Shown one piece after another: positions 46,297 through 55,358 of a DNA stretch of 64,000 nt. The translations under genes were made by a program, and so were the position numbers. The stretch covers positions 2,604,001 to 2,668,000 of the forward strand of contig OZ244857.1 in NCBI GenBank assembly GCA_965220935.1, in the 5' to 3' direction. Numbering within the stretch: position 1 is the stretch's first letter; every line of letters starts with the position of its first letter. The notes under the pieces were generated by a model. That model ran no database searches. It was given only the letters and a program-made list of their open reading frames with translations, and had not been told where the DNA came from. This DNA is from Bin80 sp965220935. Lineage in GTDB: Bacteria > Bacteroidota > Rhodothermia > Rhodothermales > Bin80.

Positions 46297-47031
46297 TTAT
46301 GTAGGAGTTTTGATGATAGCAACCCGGCCACCATAGGTAAGTCTCAGGTTCTCATCAGTAAAAACCTCGCCAATTTTTCCGCTGATGATGCGCCTAATAT
46401 TCAATAGTAGAACCTCGTCAAAGTAAGCGGCTACGGTCTGTAAATCATGATGTACAACGATCACTGTTTTGCCAGAGGATCGGAGGGTATGTAGAATGTC
46501 AATGATTGCATGCTCTGTTGTGGCATCTACTCCTTGCAAGGGTTCATCCATCAGGTACACATCTGCATCTTGTACCAGAGCACGTGCTAAAAATACCCTT
46601 TGCTGCTGCCCACCAGAGAGTTGGCTAATCTGACGATCCGAATAATCTACCATCTCTACTTTCTCAAGAGCGGCAAGTGCTTCTTGGCGTTCCTTTTGGC
46701 GTGGGCGCCGTATCCAGCCAAGCCTTCCATAAAGCCCCATGAGCACAACATCCAACACACTGGTTGGGAAATCCCAGTCTACGCTCCCACGCTGTGGCAC
46801 ATAGCCCACCAAAGAAGCGACCTTCTCATAGGGTTTTCCGAGGACACGAATCTGCCCCGCGGCAGGCTTAATTAGCCCTAAAATAGCCTTGATGAGTGTT
46901 GTCTTCCCTGCCCCGTTGGGACCAACAATAGCCATGAGCGTGCCCGTGGCCACATCCAGATCAATATCCCACAAAACTGGATTATCTCTGTAAGCGACCG
47001 TAAGATCTCGAACCTCAACTGCCCGCTGCAT
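46297..47031 (-). CDS. Metal ABC transporter ATP-binding protein (MntA/ZnuC type)
   Basis: 244 residues with Walker A (GPNGAGKTTL, about residues 37-46), Q-loop (VGYVPQRGSVDWDFP, typical of Mn/Zn/Fe importers), signature (QLSGGQQQRVFLARALVQ), Walker B (DVYLMDEPLQGVD) and H-loop (VVHHDL). It powers the two permeases that follow. Upstream of its start, GATTATCATTA at 47049-47059 (minus strand) resembles half of a Fur/MntR-type box, but I would not call it an operator on this evidence. Confidence 0.92.
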   Translation of the reverse strand: MQRAVEVRDLTVAYRDNPVLWDIDLDVATGTLMAIVGPNGAGKTTLIKAILGLIKPAAGQIRVLGKPYEKVASLVGYVPQRGSVDWDFPTSVLDVVLMGLYGRLGWIRRPRQKERQEALAALEKVEMVDYSDRQISQLSGGQQQRVFLARALVQDADVYLMDEPLQGVDATTEHAIIDILHTLRSSGKTVIVVHHDLQTVAAYFDEVLLLNIRRIISGKIGEVFTDENLRLTYGGRVAIIKTPT

Positions 47032-47291
47032 CTGAAAACTCCCTAATGATAATCAATTCAAGAGGTATGAAGGATAATTCATCACGATACTAGACTGGGC
47101 AGTTTTTCCTAATCGCTTCAATAAACCGTAGAAAAATATTTATGGTCACCCACCCTCACGGGTGATTTTGTATGTTTCACTCATTGAGAGTCTCGCATAT
47201 GCCTGAAAAGATTTTGCAATCTGTTTGACTTACGCACTGAATGTGATCACATTTTCTTAAGTGATCCTTAACTTTACGACAAGGCTTCATG

Positions 47292-48923
47292 CTAGAATAT
47301 CCATGGAAGTACTTCCCTTCCCGTATAGGGATCTGCAAGAGGAGGCATATTGGGGTACCTTTCATCAAAATAACTTTCAATTGACCACAGCTGAGCACGC
47401 GGAAACTCCGTTACTCCGTACTTAATCTTTCCTTTTTCCCCAATTGCAGAATAGGCGTTAGTCGAGTTGATAGAATTAAGAGTGATATAGATTCCCATGG
47501 CCGCTTTATTTGAGTCCAGAACATTGAGAAACGCTCTAAGAGCATCAACCCTATGCTTTCCACCTTTAACCTGAGCAAGAACCAGTTTTGAGTCATAATT
47601 GGCTGGAGACTGCATCAAAATTCCCCGACCGTCAATTCCACCATCTCCGACTTGTTTATCATTTGGAGCGAGTCCAGGGATTCGGCATACGGCCCACTTT
47701 TCAAAATCAAACGGATGATCTCTGGCAAGTTTTTCTGCACCTGACATGTCTTTAGGAAACCCTTTGACCTCAATCTCAAATCCTTTCATTCTATGTTTTT
47801 CAATGAGATCAATGGCATAGGGAGATATATCAACACCAATCCAGTTAGCGTTCAAATTATGAGCGGCCTCAATCGTGGTTCCACACCCACAAAACGGATC
47901 AAGAATGATTCCGTCTTTTGGCAGAGATGCTTGAATAATCCGTTCTACTAGACTGACAGGTTTCCGTGTAGGATAGTCTTTGATATATTCATTACTATTT
48001 TCAAGAGATATATCAGTCCAAATGTCATTGACCTTGGGGCCTGTGTTTGCAGCTTCAGCAGGCCGAAATAAATTTGGAACCCCATTTTTTGAAAAACGAA
48101 TGAGCCCCTCTTTGTTCAGGGCATCCAATCGTTCGTGAACAGACTCAATTTGAGTATATCTAGGAATCAAATTCTTTTCAATCCACTTCGCATATGTTCC
48201 AGTCTTGGGGACTGACCAGTGTCTCCCCCTTCCAGATTTTGCAGGATCGTATCCATTCCAAGGTTCGCCTGACTCTCCCTGTGCTATTCCCGCACCAGTC
48301 AATGGAATTTCCCGACCTCCACTTACTACCAATCCACCCTCTTCGTATTGATTCCGCCATGTTGCACCCTCAGGCGCATAATACAAAATTGAATCTGAAA
48401 TTCGCCCGTATCGTTTTCCGTCACTCCGAGATGTTGTTCGTTTCCATGTGATATCATTTTGAAATATATCTGCCCCAAAGATACAATCCATGAGGATCTT
48501 TAGATAATGATTCATCGCATGGTCACAATGCAGATAGATACTCCCAGATGGTTTGAGCTTCTGCCTCATGATGGCTAAACGCTGCGCCATATAGGATAGA
48601 TAAGCAAGTGCACCACTTTCTGGAATAACTTCTTGAAAAGACCGAATCGCTCTATGTGCAGGATGTTGTGTCGCGTTTGAAATATCCTGAACACGTTCAA
48701 ATGCGTTGGCATCCCAATTCCAAGTATCACCAAACGCCATGACTTGGGCCAAATGTGATGCCGATCCGCAATCCGATTGGCCACTTGCTGCGTTTGGAAA
48801 AAAGCAGTTGTAATCAGTCTTACTGTTAAAGGGCGGATCCAAATAAATCAGATCTATACATGAGTCAGGAAATTCTTGCATCACCTCCAAGCAGTCCCCA
48901 TAATAGAGCGTATTGGGTTTCAT
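47292..48923 (-). CDS. DNA methyltransferase fused to an Mrr-like nuclease domain
   Basis: 543 residues. Residues about 1-375 are a beta-class N4-cytosine/N6-adenine methyltransferase: motif IV IYLDPPFNS at about residue 30, the RTTSRSDGKRYGRISDSIL block, and motif I IILDPFCGCGTTIEAA at about 325, in the order typical of this class. Residues about 405-500 carry a restriction-nuclease-like core: FEKWAVCRIPG, then DGGIDGRG and VLAQVKGGKH, matching the GxD...QxK pattern of Mrr-type PD-(D/E)xK nucleases. So one chain may both modify and cut DNA, or the second domain may only bind. No specificity or helicase partner is adjacent. The start codon gives a complete N-terminus (MKPNTLYYGDCLEVM). Confidence 0.85.
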   Translation of the reverse strand: MKPNTLYYGDCLEVMQEFPDSCIDLIYLDPPFNSKTDYNCFFPNAASGQSDCGSASHLAQVMAFGDTWNWDANAFERVQDISNATQHPAHRAIRSFQEVIPESGALAYLSYMAQRLAIMRQKLKPSGSIYLHCDHAMNHYLKILMDCIFGADIFQNDITWKRTTSRSDGKRYGRISDSILYYAPEGATWRNQYEEGGLVVSGGREIPLTGAGIAQGESGEPWNGYDPAKSGRGRHWSVPKTGTYAKWIEKNLIPRYTQIESVHERLDALNKEGLIRFSKNGVPNLFRPAEAANTGPKVNDIWTDISLENSNEYIKDYPTRKPVSLVERIIQASLPKDGIILDPFCGCGTTIEAAHNLNANWIGVDISPYAIDLIEKHRMKGFEIEVKGFPKDMSGAEKLARDHPFDFEKWAVCRIPGLAPNDKQVGDGGIDGRGILMQSPANYDSKLVLAQVKGGKHRVDALRAFLNVLDSNKAAMGIYITLNSINSTNAYSAIGEKGKIKYGVTEFPRAQLWSIESYFDERYPNMPPLADPYTGREVLPWIF

Positions 48924-49310
48924 TAATCACCGTTATATGCAGTTCTGTTCTCGGTATAATCCCCCTCCTATCATATGATTTTCAACCATCACACCGGTAC
49001 AGATCCTGCAAACCGTTTAGATTACGAATCTAATACTTCGCTATACGGCCTCTCAAATACCCTTGGGGACATTATCCAAGTCTTCACATGCTCTTAGATT
49101 AGATATTTCCTGCCAGTAAGTCTACAAAAAAGTTAAGGGGGTATACACATGATTGCCCCACTTGTTTAATTGCAGAATTGTAAAAATCAGAAAAATTCAA
49201 ATTTTTGTAGGAAAATAGTTATGTGTTTGGGCACTCAAATACCAATAAAGGATGCTCAAAGTTGGGCAGGGCAATCCTTCCACTGGTACAACATAAACTC
49301 TATCAATATT
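48924..49310. other. Intergenic region, no gene seen
   Basis: About 390 AT-rich bases upstream of the methyltransferase gene. I find no convincing ORF. The methyltransferase promoter must lie in the part next to 48923. Confidence 0.4.
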
Positions 49311-49590
49311 GTTGATGCATCCAGCTAGTGCCCATTTTGGAGAAGCAGATCTTGTATGCCAACGCGTCATGAAAAGAAGTCTACGATCGCAATCCAGAAC
49401 ATTTTGTTAATGTCTCCCCGAAGCCGACAGGCAAGGTATGGATCAATAAGCTTCCAAATGACACAAATCCGAGTATGGAACAATCCTAAAACACTTGGAT
49501 TTCAAGAATTTATAGCCAGTTAAAATGGCTCCGCTCCGACGCACTAATAATAAACCTAATTCGGGTCATTTTTATTGCCATACGCCGGCT
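49311..49590 (+). mobile_element. IS3-family 3'-end fragment
   Basis: Degraded C-terminal coding sequence and right end of the same IS3 type found at 6502-7508. GATGCATCCAGC, the CGTCATGAAA/GATCGCAATCCAGAACA block and GTATGGATCAATAAGC can be aligned with the plus-strand copy at 7219-7400. It ends in a degraded terminal repeat (TTTTTATTGCCATACGCC near 49574-49588). Frames are broken throughout. Confidence 0.65.
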
Positions 49591-49653
49591 ATGGATCAAC
49601 TCTGACAAATGATTTTATAAGATTCAGTTCTAAAATTTTATTTCTGAAATATA

Positions 49654-49895
49654 ATGGAGGTTATTACGATTTACAACTGGGGCACGATTGCTATTATGAT
49701 CAGTATCTTGGTTTCTTGGCGAAAATTTATAATGATTTTCGTAAGGCTGAGAAAGCAATCAGGAATGAGGTTCGTGATTTGAGGACTGATGTGCATGAAT
49801 CAGAAAGAAGGATGAGCGGAGAGATTCGTGAAGTTTCGGACAAGGTCGCTGAATTGCGAGGTGTCTTGAAGGGATCAAGGGCTCTGCCTGTGTGA
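49654..49895 (+). pseudogene. Small membrane-anchored coiled-coil protein, frameshifted copy
   Basis: From the ATG at 49654 the frame reads MEVITIYNWGTIAIMISIL and then shifts. The next frame carries KIYNDFRKAEKAIRN, then VHESERRMSGEIREVSDKVA and ELRGVLKG. The intact paralogue at 54991-55245 shows that these two parts belong to one protein of about 82 residues; one base is missing near 49715. The protein has one N-terminal hydrophobic segment and a charged coiled coil. It forms the left member of an inverted pair around the arsenosugar genes. Confidence 0.65.
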
Positions 49896-49935
49896 TTGGT
49901 AGGTGAATCTCTCTTTTCTGTGAGTAAGGGACATG
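49654..49935 (+). repeat. Left arm of inverted duplication around the arsenosugar operon
   Basis: The small-ORF sequence and about 40 bases after its stop (for example GGTAGGTGAAT, then TCTGTGAGTAAGGGA) match, in inverted orientation, the segment 54945-55245. The arms are diverged, so this is an old duplication. Confidence 0.65.
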
Positions 49936-50341
49936 TGTACCACATGACGAAATGCCTGATGTCGCTGATATTATTGTGCTGGCTTCATCAAGTGCACCCA
50001 CTTGTGGGAATACTTGCCGTGAAACAAGGATAGAGTCCATCAGCCCAGAGCAGTGTGTGTACAGATCTAACCTACTCTTGAAGCAGTGATAGATTCTGGA
50101 TTAAGCTTAACCAACGTAAAATATTTTTTGTATCTCTAGCCGTAATAGCGCGATTTATGGGGTTGTTAACGTTGATCATTTCACACAAATTCCAGTAGAA
50201 CCGTTTAATTATCCCAAAAAATTACAATACTTTCTAAATCGCACAATAAGATCCGTAGAATTGACTGATTCGCTTATTCACACTGAACATTGAATTTTCC
50301 TTGCATATCAATAGCCACACACTGTTTTAATCTTCAACAGT
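49936..50341. other. Intergenic region after arsS, no gene seen
   Basis: About 400 AT-rich bases. No ORF with recognisable content, and no strong terminator for the minus-strand arsenosugar operon. Confidence 0.4.
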
Positions 50342-51433
50342 TTATGTGATTGCGCCTCCACAACTGCTCCCTGCACCCGCGGTACACCCGTAACAATGAC
50401 GCGCTGTGCGCACTTCGTGATCGCTCCAAGTGGCAAGGTCAAAATCTTTGACATGCGGCCGAGGTACATTCATATGCATCTCAAGCTGCTGATTGAAGTC
50501 ACAGTCATATAAATACCCATCCCAACTAACCGAAAGTGTATTGCGACACATCAAGCCTGCAATCGTAGATGGGTTAAAGGCCTGAAGAAGCCTATTGAGA
50601 TATAACTCAACCTGATTGGTCTCTACAAGCCATTCAAGATAACGCGACATTGGCAGATTATTGAGCGTAAGAAGCTGATCAAAACTGATGTCATGATTTC
50701 TTTTTAAGGCGGTCTTCCATTCCGATTCCAATGAAGATTGATTGCCAGATAGAAATGCCCCCACAGGGTTGGTTACAAGCGTTAACCTACACTTAGGATC
50801 TCCTTGCCCATACCCTGCTTCATTCAGACGATGTAACGCCTGAATTGATTTGTGATAGGTGCCATCTCCACGCTGAGCATCCGTCCCCATTTTACGATAG
50901 TGGGGTAAAGAGCAAATGACTTCAACTCCTCGCTCGGCAAACCACTCTGGCAAGTGTTGATAACGGCGTGTCAGTAGAATCGTTAGATTACATCGATCAA
51001 GAACACGAAGTCCTCTGTGAACGCATTGGTCAACTAAGTACTCAAAATTCGGATTGAGCTCTGGTGCACCACCTGTCAGATCTACCACCTGCGCACCTGA
51101 TTGATCAATCGCCCTCAAACACGCATCTACCGTCTCACGATTCATATTCTCTTCCATCCTGTCTGGGCCAGCATCGACATGACAATGCCTACATGTCATA
51201 TTGCAAAGCTTGCCTAAATTGATCTGAAAAATCTCTAACCTATCAGGCTTGAGTCTAGGCCACCCTGAGTAGGCTAAATCAAGATCAAACTGTCCACTAT
51301 TGGTTGGCCCACCTTGTACTTTCACAGCATCAAGAACCTTAAACTGCTCTTCTGGGCATGCTAGTGGAGCAACTCTGTACGACAATGAAGATGTAGCGCG
51401 CGGCCCTTTTGGAACTGTATCAAGTGCAATCAT
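50342..51433 (-). CDS. arsS: Arsenosugar biosynthesis radical SAM protein ArsS
   Basis: 363 residues. The radical-SAM cluster motif is GKLCNMTCRHCHVDAGP (CxxxCxxC) at about residues 82-98, followed by DLTGGAPELNPNF. The C-terminus has a second Cys-rich region, YLYDCDFNQQL and ARHCYGCTAGAGSSCGGA, as in ArsS. The position that is selenocysteine in some homologues is Cys here. ArsS transfers the 5'-deoxyadenosyl group to dimethylarsinous acid, giving the precursor of oxo-arsenosugars. It lies 14 bases downstream of the AhpD-like gene in the arsM-AhpD-like-arsS operon. Confidence 0.9.
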   Translation of the reverse strand: MIALDTVPKGPRATSSLSYRVAPLACPEEQFKVLDAVKVQGGPTNSGQFDLDLAYSGWPRLKPDRLEIFQINLGKLCNMTCRHCHVDAGPDRMEENMNRETVDACLRAIDQSGAQVVDLTGGAPELNPNFEYLVDQCVHRGLRVLDRCNLTILLTRRYQHLPEWFAERGVEVICSLPHYRKMGTDAQRGDGTYHKSIQALHRLNEAGYGQGDPKCRLTLVTNPVGAFLSGNQSSLESEWKTALKRNHDISFDQLLTLNNLPMSRYLEWLVETNQVELYLNRLLQAFNPSTIAGLMCRNTLSVSWDGYLYDCDFNQQLEMHMNVPRPHVKDFDLATWSDHEVRTARHCYGCTAGAGSSCGGAIT

Positions 51434-51447
51434 CTGATGGGGGCAGA

Positions 51448-51780
51448 TTACATCGTTAACTGCTTGACCTGGTCAACCATCTGCATGCCATGCACGAGTG
51501 CAGCACCACCGCGAATTGCCGTCGCGACATGCACAGCTTCGGTCATTTGTTCCAAATCAGATCCTGATTCTAAACACGCCGTTGTGTAAGCATCAATACA
51601 GTATGGGCATTGAACGGTATTTGCAACGGCCAACGCAATGAGGGCCTTCTCTCTGACTGTCAAAGCTCCCTCCTCAAAGACCTTATTGTAATACTCAAAG
51701 AACGAGTTGGCTAACTCTGGACTGCCCTCGGCAATTTCTCCAAATCGAGGTAGTTGGGAACGATCATAATAGTGATTCAT
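51448..51780 (-). CDS. AhpD-like protein of the arsenosugar cluster
   Basis: 110 residues. The carboxymuconolactone decarboxylase/AhpD core is clear: LTVREKALIALAVANTVQCP and the redox motif CPYCIDAYT with two Cys, then EAVHVATAIRGGAALVHGM. Family members next to arsM and arsS are annotated as arsenosugar biosynthesis-associated peroxidase-like proteins; the exact reaction is not known to me. Its start overlaps the arsM stop by 4 bases (ATGA at 51777-51780). Confidence 0.88.
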   Translation of the reverse strand: MNHYYDRSQLPRFGEIAEGSPELANSFFEYYNKVFEEGALTVREKALIALAVANTVQCPYCIDAYTTACLESGSDLEQMTEAVHVATAIRGGAALVHGMQMVDQVKQLTM

Positions 51781-51994
51781 AAGTTATTATTTTTTTTGTT
51801 ATTAAGATATCCACGAATTGTAATGCTTTCAAGCGCGTCATTGTCATGAGCGATCTTTAAGCGATGAAGTCGCAAAATCTGCACATTTGCGAATCCCGCA
51901 GAGGTGATTAACTGTAGGTACTCATTCTTGCGTGCAGCACCAGCCACACAACCAGCAATTTTCTCAGCTCTTTGCACAAGTAAAGGATCTATAT

Positions 51995-54148
51995 CTGAAG
52001 TTAACCCTAAAAATCATCAGATTCACTGGGTTTAACGGGATTTTCCTCATTTTTCTTCCCTAATATCCGCTCATTTAGGGATATTTGGGGCATTTTTAGT
52101 GGATTTAGGGCTTATTTATCGATTTTTTGCACTTTTTTTGCGTAATTTAACCTGTCCATGTAAAAAGCCTGTGTTTTTTGTGTTTTGTATCATTTTATGT
52201 CATATATTTAGGCATTCTTATCCACTCACAAATAATTTATCCTGTCCATGTATGTTGAACAAATACCCAACCGTAACTCCAAGCCAACTTGGCTCATTCG
52301 CGAATCCAAATGGATTGATGGTAAATCCGTTAAATTCACCGTCACCAATCTTACCCGTCTCCCACAGGCTATCATTGATGGCATTCGCACCCTCTTGAAA
52401 GGTGGCACGGCGGTCAAATCCATCAAAGACGCCTTTGAGATTCGAAGTAGCAAACCCCACGGTCATGTGGCCGCAGTCCTGGGCATGATGACCCAACTCA
52501 AGATCCATGACCTGATTGCCCCAAAGAACTCACGCTTTCGTCGCCTGGTGCTTGGGATGATTGCCGCCCGCGTGTTAGACCCGGCCAGCAAACTCCGGAC
52601 CAGTACCATGCTCAATCAAGAGACCGCTGCCGATACCCTCAACGAAGAACTGAACCTCAAGTACGTTGATCAGGATGACTTGTATGAAGCCATGGATCAG
52701 CTGGCCAAGTGCAAAGCCGACATTGAGTGCACGTTAGCCAAACGGCATTTGACAGAAGGGGGGATGGTACTCTATGACGTCAGCAGTAGTTATGTGGAAG
52801 GGGAGAAAAATTTCTTCGCGGAGTTTGGCCATAACCGAGATAAGAAAAAAGGCAAAAAACAAGTCGTTTATGGGCTGATCACCGATGCAGAGGGACGCCC
52901 CGTCTCGGTAGAGGTCTTTCCAGGCAATACCGCCGATACTGCAACGCTTGGATGTCAGATCACTAAGATTCAAGAGTCCTTTGGATTAAAGCATGTTATA
53001 TTGGTTGGAGATCGGGGGTTATTGAAGCAGAAGCAGATTAAAGAGGAGATCATACCTGTGGGGCTGGATTGGATCACGGGTATGCAAAAGAGGGAGATCC
53101 GAAAGGTGGTAGATCACCAAGAAAAAGAGCAGCGGCGGGAAAAGGAAATGCGTGAGGTTATAGAGCAGAAGGAAATTCAGATGAGTTTGTTTGATCAGCA
53201 GAATCTGGTGGAACTAGAGTGTGATTTGTATCCAGATGAAACCCTGATTCTGTGCAAGAACCCCTTACAAGCGGCCAAGAGCAAGCAAACACGGGATGCA
53301 TTGTTGGACAAAGCGGATGAGGGACTTAACAAGATTATCAAAGCCATCACGGCGACGCCGTGCCGATTAAAAAACGAAGCCAAAATTGGCATGCGCGTCC
53401 AGAAGGTTGTGGGCAAACACAAATTAAAGAGGTTCTACAATCTGGGTGACATTAAGGAGGGGCATTTTACCTATAGCCGCAATGAACAAGCGATTAAAAA
53501 AGCCGAACTCTTGGACGGCGTGTATGCCATTCGGTCAAGTGTGAAAAAGACCCCCGAGACATTAGTCTCCGATTACAAGCGTTTATCTTCGGTAGAATGG
53601 GCATTTAGAACCATGAAATCCATGTCGTTGCGCGTACGCCCGATTCATCATCGCAATGAACATCGGGTCATTGCGCATATCTTTTTATGTATGTTGGCCT
53701 ATTATGTAGAGTACCACCTCCGTCAGAAGCTCGCGCCCATGTTGTTTGCAGAAGATGATTTGCAACTCAAGAGAGCGCAAAGAAAAGACATGGTCTCGCC
53801 AGCCAAGCGCTCAGATGAAGCCAAAGAGAAAGCGCAAAACAAGACGACATCAGATGGCGAAACCGCCATGAGTTATGAGTCGGTGATGAAAACTTTGTCT
53901 GGGTTGAGTCGTGTAGTGGGCGTTCCGAAAATCACAACCGATAATTCTCCCGAAGTGACCTTGTTTGAGGATTACAATCCGACCCAAATGAAGGCGCTAA
54001 AACTCCTGAATATCAAACTCTCCTGAGTGATCTATTCGTCAGGTTGAAGCGTCTTTCTGGCAGATAATCCTCCAGATTGTAGTCAAAAATTCTCAAATTT
54101 TCTGGAAATACTGGACCTTCTGGAAATTGAAAATAGGGTTAACTTCAG
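51995..54148 (+). mobile_element. Complete IS1634-type insertion sequence inside arsM
   Basis: 2154 bases. The ends are inverted repeats reading CTGAAGTTAACCCTA inward, and CTATAT is repeated directly outside both (51989-51994 and 54149-54154). One intact transposase gene fills most of it. The first 250 bases are AT-rich and hold two copies of CCTGTCCATGTA (about 52151 and 52240), the second covering the transposase start. A second copy ends at base 318 of the window. Confidence 0.95.
52248..54026 (+). CDS. IS1634-family transposase, intact
   Basis: 592 residues, a usual length for IS1634/IS4-superfamily transposases. DDE-type segments can be followed: LYDVSSSYVEGEKNFFAEFG with the first Asp (about residue 175), ILVGDRGLLKQKQI (about 250) and the C-terminal RLSSVEWAFRTMKSMSLRVR with the final Glu (about 450). 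The orientation is opposite to the arsM gene it interrupts. The ORF is complete, so the element may be active. Confidence 0.93.
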   Translation: MYVEQIPNRNSKPTWLIRESKWIDGKSVKFTVTNLTRLPQAIIDGIRTLLKGGTAVKSIKDAFEIRSSKPHGHVAAVLGMMTQLKIHDLIAPKNSRFRRLVLGMIAARVLDPASKLRTSTMLNQETAADTLNEELNLKYVDQDDLYEAMDQLAKCKADIECTLAKRHLTEGGMVLYDVSSSYVEGEKNFFAEFGHNRDKKKGKKQVVYGLITDAEGRPVSVEVFPGNTADTATLGCQITKIQESFGLKHVILVGDRGLLKQKQIKEEIIPVGLDWITGMQKREIRKVVDHQEKEQRREKEMREVIEQKEIQMSLFDQQNLVELECDLYPDETLILCKNPLQAAKSKQTRDALLDKADEGLNKIIKAITATPCRLKNEAKIGMRVQKVVGKHKLKRFYNLGDIKEGHFTYSRNEQAIKKAELLDGVYAIRSSVKKTPETLVSDYKRLSSVEWAFRTMKSMSLRVRPIHHRNEHRVIAHIFLCMLAYYVEYHLRQKLAPMLFAEDDLQLKRAQRKDMVSPAKRSDEAKEKAQNKTTSDGETAMSYESVMKTLSGLSRVVGVPKITTDNSPEVTLFEDYNPTQMKALKLLNIKLS

Positions 54149-54665
54149 CTATATTCCCATCAACGACAACATCTGATACAACAAAACGGCCTCCCAAGCG
54201 AAGAATACGCGCAATCTCGGAGTAAGCACTGGCTTTGTCGGGAACTAGATTGAGCGTACAATTACTGATGACCACATCAATAGACGAATCTTCAAATGGA
54301 AGTTTGTCTATGTCACCCTCTTGAAAAAGCACATTCTTAACCCCAGCCTTTGATGCATTTTTTGATGCACGAGTAACCATAGATGGGGCAATGTCAATAC
54401 CAAATATCATTCCTTTTTCTCCGACCAGTGGTGAAGCAATCATTGCGTCCAAACCAGCCCCAGATCCCAAGTCAACAACGGTTTCGCCAGACCTTAGATC
54501 AGCATGTTCTACTGGAGTCCCACAGCCAAGCCCTAAGTCCGCCTCAGAATGATAACCCGGTTGATACTCATAATTAACCATACAATACCCTGAATCAAGT
54601 TTCCCGCGCGCGATGGCATCGTATTTATCTCGCACGGATTTCTTTACAGAACAGCAAGTATCCAT

Positions 54666-54944
54666 AGAGTGCTACTAGTTGAGCGGGTTAACAAAGTTGG
54701 TGTTACTAATTTTGTATGGAATGATTAATATAGATCATCCTAATAATTCCATGAACATGCTGTTATCAATTGAACGATACAATGATTGGGTATTGGTTAC
54801 TCTTGAAATCTACCACCATATGAAAAGTAGGGTGATCTTTAGGGCAGGATTAGCTCAATCCTCGCCCCATATCAAATCTTATCTCAATGGATTCAACTTG
54901 ATGAAGCCTCATTCCAGAGCGGTATCAGAGAATAAGGCATGTGC
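54666..54944. other. Upstream region of the arsenosugar operon
   Basis: It should contain the arsM promoter. A 93-codon plus-strand ORF covers part of it but shows no familiar motif and no coding-like features, so I do not call it. No clear ArsR-type operator was recognised. Confidence 0.4.
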
Positions 54945-55245
54945 TCTATGCCCTCCCTAATTCACAGACAAGGGACATTCACCTGCCAAATCACATTGCT
55001 AGCGCACCCGATCCCTTCAAAACACCTCTCAACTCGGCGAGTTGATTTGAAAGTTCACGGATCTCGTTACTCGTCCTCCTTTCTGATTCATGAATCTCTC
55101 CTCTCGTCCTCTTTTCTGACTCATGAACCTCATTTCTAATTGCTTTCTCAGCCTTACGAAAGTCATTATAGATTTTCGTCATGAAGCCCAAGATGCTGAT
55201 CATCATAGCAAGAGTCGTCCAGTTGAAAATTGTGATTGATTCCAT
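54945..55245 (-). repeat. Right arm of inverted duplication around the arsenosugar operon
   Basis: Inverted, diverged copy of 49654-49935. Shared non-coding blocks after the stop codon (GGCAGGTGAAT, TCTGTGAATTAGGGA) show that the duplication is longer than the small ORF itself. Confidence 0.65.
54991..55245 (-). CDS. Small membrane-anchored coiled-coil protein
   Basis: 84 residues. Residues 5-25 are hydrophobic (IFNWTTLAMMISILGFM), giving one N-terminal membrane segment. The rest is highly charged and repetitive: KIYNDFRKAEKAIRN, then near-repeats VHESEKRTRGEI and IHESERRTSNEI, then RELSNQLAELRGVLKG, a coiled coil. It resembles small phage-type or cell-envelope coiled-coil proteins in shape, but I do not recognise a family. 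An inverted, frameshifted paralogue lies at 49654-49895 on the other side of the ars genes. Confidence 0.7.
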   Translation of the reverse strand: MESITIFNWTTLAMMISILGFMTKIYNDFRKAEKAIRNEVHESEKRTRGEIHESERRTSNEIRELSNQLAELRGVLKGSGALAM

Positions 55246-55312
55246 TGTATCGTTTAAAGTTAAAATTTGGAATTACATCTAAAACAATCGTTTGTCAGGA
55301 TAGTTCCATAAA

Positions 55313-55340
55313 TAATAAAACCGCAGGTGCGGTTTTATTA
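55313..55340. terminator. Symmetrical hairpin terminator
   Basis: TAATAAAACCGC and GCGGTTTTATTA form a perfect 12-base stem around a 4-base loop (AGGT). The A- and T-rich outer parts give a T tract on either strand, so it can stop transcription both ways. On the minus strand it would end transcripts coming from the ABC exporter operon, after the MITE at 55359. Confidence 0.65.
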
Positions 55341-55358
55341 ATGTATGCGATCTAAATA

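Larger units (their letters stand above)
51777..54665 (-). pseudogene. arsM: Arsenite methyltransferase ArsM, split by an IS1634-type element
   Basis: The N-terminal part (54665 to about 54149) encodes MDTCCSVKKSVRDKYDAIA, the SAM-binding motif VVDLGSGAGLDAM, LPFEDSSIDVVISNCTLNLV with the conserved Cys, and GGRFVVSDVVVDGNI. The C-terminal part (51988-51777) encodes VQRAEKIAGCVAGAARKNEY with its conserved Cys, and LQLITSAGFANVQIL. Removing the element (51995-54148) and one CTATAT copy joins them in frame as VVDGNIDPLLVQRAEKIAG, about 240 residues. ArsM methylates arsenite with SAM, the first step of arsenosugar synthesis. As it stands, the enzyme is truncated and ends in element-derived residues. 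Confidence 0.92.

Noticed and set aside
47040..47065. Fur/MntR operator upstream of the metal ABC transporter
   Set aside because: GATTATCATTA resembles half a site, but the other half is poor; not enough to call.
47146..47165. Hairpin TCACCC...GGGTGA as terminator of the methyltransferase gene
   Set aside because: The stem is six bases only, and on the relevant strand no T run follows directly.
54679..54960. 93-codon frame upstream of arsM
   Set aside because: No motif, no plausible ribosome-binding context, and it covers the expected arsM promoter and the inverted-repeat arm.
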